Positions 6,990 through 9,059 of a DNA stretch of 9,059 nt are shown here, piece by piece (the first letter of the stretch is position 1; each line of letters opens with the position of its first letter). The DNA is from an uncultured Flavobacteriales bacterium (GTDB lineage Bacteria; Bacteroidota; Bacteroidia; Flavobacteriales_D; Sanyastnellaceae): assembly GCA_913057815.1 (NCBI GenBank), contig CAJXOV010000063.1, positions 1 to 9,059 of the forward strand, given 5' to 3'. The notes below the pieces were generated by a model. It saw nothing but the letters and a program-made list of their open reading frames with translations, was not told where the DNA came from and did no database searches. Made by a program: the position numbers and the translations under genes.

Positions 6990-8069
6990 TTAAAAAGGGC
7001 TAGAAAAATCGGAATTACTTATAAAGGATTCATCAGTAAGAGTCTTTAAGAAACTTACTAAATCAGACTTATCCTCATCCGTAAGCATCAAACCGGTGGA
7101 AGTAGTTCCCAATAAAGCCGAATCTGTGGTACTTGATATTTTAATATTCTCATTGTAATGACTGACTACTTCTTCGAGAGTTTGAAATCTTCCATCATGC
7201 ATATATGGTGGTGTTAGCTCAATATTTCTTAACGTTGTTACTTTAAATTTAGCTTTATCTTCTTCCAGATTAGTGAAATTAAATCTTCCTAAATCTGTAA
7301 AGTCAGCATCTTCATCTAGGCCATTATTCATATACAGGTCATTCTCAAAATTAAACCCTCCATGACAATGCTCACAATCTGCTCCAGAATCTTCTGGAAA
7401 AAACTCATTGAATTCTGAGAAAAAAAGCACCCTTCCTCTCTCTTCACTTTCAGATAATTCTGCTTGTCCGATTAGAAATTTGTCATACTTAGAATTATTA
7501 GAAATCAATGTCATCATGAATTGCTCCATGGCCAGCCCCATCTTTTGTGCAGTGATTTCATCATTCCCAAATGCTTTGATGAACTGATTTTTATATCCTT
7601 GAACTTCATTCAATTTGGATATTACATTGGCATGAGTTTCCGCCATTTCCAGAGGATTGATAATCGGCTGGAGAGATTGATGAGCTAAAGATGGTGATCT
7701 TCCATCCCAGAAAAACCCATTGTTATTCCAGGCTAAATTTATTATAGCCATCGCTTGTCTGTCTCCAAAATTTCCTTCTGAACCTTCACTAAACTGATTT
7801 ACATCTGAAAATCCGGTGGTTTGACTATGACATGAAGCGCATGATTGATTATTAAGGGAAGATAGTTTTTCTTCATAAAAGAGCATTCTACCTAACGCTA
7901 CTTTAGCAGTGGTTAGTTGAAATTCACTAGACGTTATAGGATTAGGAAAACTTCCTATTGGTAGCTCATAAGGGGTCGAGTCTAGTACTACTGGTGTCGA
8001 ACAGTTTTCTGTTTCAGCCTTTTTACAAGAAGATAAAACAACGAGAAATCCAAAAATATACTTAATCAC
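6990..8069 (-). CDS. mbnH: MbnH/MauG-type diheme cytochrome c lipoprotein, partner of the upstream MbnP-like protein
   Basis: A 359-residue diheme enzyme of the bacterial cytochrome c peroxidase/MauG superfamily. A short lipoprotein signal (MIKYIFGFLVVLSSC, lipobox VLSSC, Cys15) predicts envelope anchoring. Two c-type heme motifs are present: CASCH (77-81) and CEHCH (232-236). Family landmarks are WDGR (121-124), LQPIINPLEM (133-142) and TPPYMHDGRFQTLEEVV (286-302). Tyr305 lies 14 residues after His291, where classical diheme peroxidases carry the methionine ligand of the high-potential heme; tyrosine there is the MauG-type arrangement. It starts with GTG at 8067-8069, 8 bp after the mbnP-like stop, so the two are an operon. 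In characterised MbnH-MbnP pairs the enzyme oxidises a tryptophan of MbnP to kynurenine. A general MauG-like peroxidase is the alternative. Confidence 0.85.
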   Translation of the reverse strand: MIKYIFGFLVVLSSCKKAETENCSTPVVLDSTPYELPIGSFPNPITSSEFQLTTAKVALGRMLFYEEKLSSLNNQSCASCHSQTTGFSDVNQFSEGSEGNFGDRQAMAIINLAWNNNGFFWDGRSPSLAHQSLQPIINPLEMAETHANVISKLNEVQGYKNQFIKAFGNDEITAQKMGLAMEQFMMTLISNNSKYDKFLIGQAELSESEERGRVLFFSEFNEFFPEDSGADCEHCHGGFNFENDLYMNNGLDEDADFTDLGRFNFTNLEEDKAKFKVTTLRNIELTPPYMHDGRFQTLEEVVSHYNENIKISSTTDSALLGTTSTGLMLTDEDKSDLVSFLKTLTDESFISNSDFSSPF

Positions 8070-8077
8070 TAGGTCGA

Positions 8078-9012
8078 TTAATTAACTATCCATTTCTCAG
8101 AAACCAACACTTGGTAGTCTTGTTTGAGGCTAATTAAATACGCCCCTGGCTCCTCTAAAGGAAGGTTAATATTAGAAACAGTACTGCTTATAATCTCTGA
8201 ATACACCAACTTTCCAGTGATGTCCATGATTTGGATTTCGGCATTAGATACGTTATTTACCTTTAGTAGTAATCTAGAGCTTTCTCCACCTAATGCTGGA
8301 TTAGGCGCTATCCTCATCGAAATTTCATTTTGGTATTTCTCACTTATTCCCAATACCGACTGAGAAAAAACAGCATCCCTGAAATTCTCTAGCATAATCA
8401 CGGCATCTGCGAAATCCCCATGAGTGATTCCACCCTGAGCTGTAGCTATGCCATTAAAAGCCTCCATATAATTAGCGTCAATTGTAATATTCAATTCTCC
8501 TTGATTAGCAGATGCAGAAACAGGAATAGATTGCTCATAGTAAAGATCGTTTCCTAGGGCATGTACTTCAAAATTATAATCCGCGCTTCCGGTTCCAGAA
8601 AGCCCTTCAATGGCTAGAAATCTATATCCAGAAGCCCACCCCCAATGCATTGAAGGATTTTGAGGTGCTAACGGATGATCACTTGGCCATACCGTTAAAT
8701 CTTGCATATTGTGAGGCATTTGAACTCCTATGTAAAATGAAATAGCTTCTAGTTGATTTATATCATAAACTCCTAGCTCATTAATCTCTTGATCAAAAGC
8801 ATCTACAAGTAACCACACATTCGAAGCTTGAGTTACTTGTCCTCCATCATGGGTGAATTCAATTTGAGAAATATAGTATTCACATCTATCAAGCGACACT
8901 TTATCACCATTGGAAATAGTAAACTCTGAGTTGAGGTCTAGATTTTCGTTACCTGCCATGTGATTTATACTTAGATTGACAACATTCTGTGTAAATCCCG
9001 TCAATCCTAGAA
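8078..9012 (-). CDS. mbnP: MbnP-family copper-binding protein with T9SS sorting domain, start missing at contig end
   Basis: The frame runs off the genomic part of the contig. Upstream of a TTG at 9002-9004 it continues as VLGL-TGFTQN, the end of a signal peptide, so the real start and perhaps 10-15 residues are lost. Numbering from that TTG, residues about 8-205 match the MbnP family: NLSINHMAGNENLDL, the YYISQIEF strand, WLLVDAF, the VQMPHNMQDL helix region, WPSDHPLAP, and the signature MHWGWASGYRFLAIEG (nt 8636-8650 encode MHWGW). Residues 226-308 are a T9SS sorting domain (RIAPNPALGG, MDITGKLVYSE, EEPGAYLISL). MbnP proteins bind copper after a diheme partner oxidises a tryptophan to kynurenine. 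Candidate tryptophans are W64, W106, W121 and W123; which one reacts is not determined here. The diheme partner is encoded 8 bp downstream. Confidence 0.82.
8081..8329 (-). other. T9SS C-terminal sorting domain of the MbnP-like protein
   Basis: The last 83 residues contain RIAPNP, a central IQIMDITGKLVYSE strand pair and PGAYLISL followed by a terminal strand, which is the layout of type A T9SS sorting domains. It is clearly diverged from the two near-identical-pattern domains at 1863-2069 and 3854-4060. Confidence 0.75.
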
Positions 9013-9059
9013 CTGTCTCTTATACACATCTGACGCTGCCGACGAATAGAGAGGTGTAG
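9013..9059. other. Illumina Nextera adapter read-through, not genomic sequence
   Basis: 9013-9031 is CTGTCTCTTATACACATCT, the 19-bp Tn5 mosaic end used in Nextera libraries. 9032-9045 is GACGCTGCCGACGA, the reverse complement of the Nextera read-1 adapter tail. 9046-9053 (ATAGAGAG) is in the i5 index position and is the reverse complement of CTCTCTAT, which I recall as index S502. 9054-9059 (GTGTAG) is the start of the reverse-complemented P5 oligo. The order and spacing match the library construct exactly, so this is an untrimmed adapter at a contig end. Confidence 0.98.

Noticed and set aside
8124..8363. Open frame of 79 codons on the + strand opposite the mbnP-like sorting domain
   Set aside because: It is antisense to a recognised T9SS domain and has no supporting promoter or motif.
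9013..9031. Possible genuine Tn5/IS50 mosaic end
   Set aside because: The 19 bp are followed at once by the synthetic Nextera tail, an index and the P5 start, which no natural transposon carries.

Overview
The window looks like one end of a contig from a marine-type Bacteroidota genome, most likely order Flavobacteriales. The grounds are low G+C by eye, three secreted proteins with type IX secretion (T9SS) C-terminal sorting domains, 'GCTDxxACNYN' cysteine-rich repeats, a Bacteroidota-style TAnnTTTG promoter box, and few Shine-Dalgarno sites. The family or genus cannot be fixed from this sequence.

Left block (1-1837, + strand): four tightly packed or overlapping genes. They are the 3' end of ccoG, then ccoH, then a COG2836 (TauE/SafE-like) membrane protein carrying HCLGMCGP, then a QueD/6-pyruvoyl-tetrahydropterin synthase homologue. 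The first three fit maturation and copper supply of cbb3-type cytochrome c oxidase. The queD homologue is translationally coupled to them although its pathway differs.

Middle block (1860-6883, - strand, convergent with the first): a lamin-tail-domain protein with 4.4 copies of a 54-residue six-cysteine repeat, and a YCF48/BNR-type beta-propeller protein. Both are T9SS cargo and share closely similar sorting domains. They are followed by an AraC-family regulator and a small outer-membrane beta-barrel protein. These appear to be single-gene units separated by 68-160 bp gaps.

Right block (6990-9012, - strand): a two-gene operon, mbnP-like then mbnH-like. The first encodes a MbnP-family copper-binding protein with a T9SS sorting domain. 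The second encodes a diheme lipoprotein of the MauG/MbnH class with a tyrosine at the position where classical diheme peroxidases carry methionine. In the characterised pair the diheme enzyme converts a tryptophan of MbnP to kynurenine, creating a copper site. This T9SS-linked version is the most interesting system in the window, and it raises the question of where modification occurs.

The last 47 bases (9013-9059) are not genomic. They are an Illumina Nextera adapter: Tn5 mosaic end, adapter tail, 8-nt index, and the start of P5. The mbnP-like gene is therefore cut by the contig end, lacking its start and most of its signal peptide. The TTG at 9002-9004 is not a real start.
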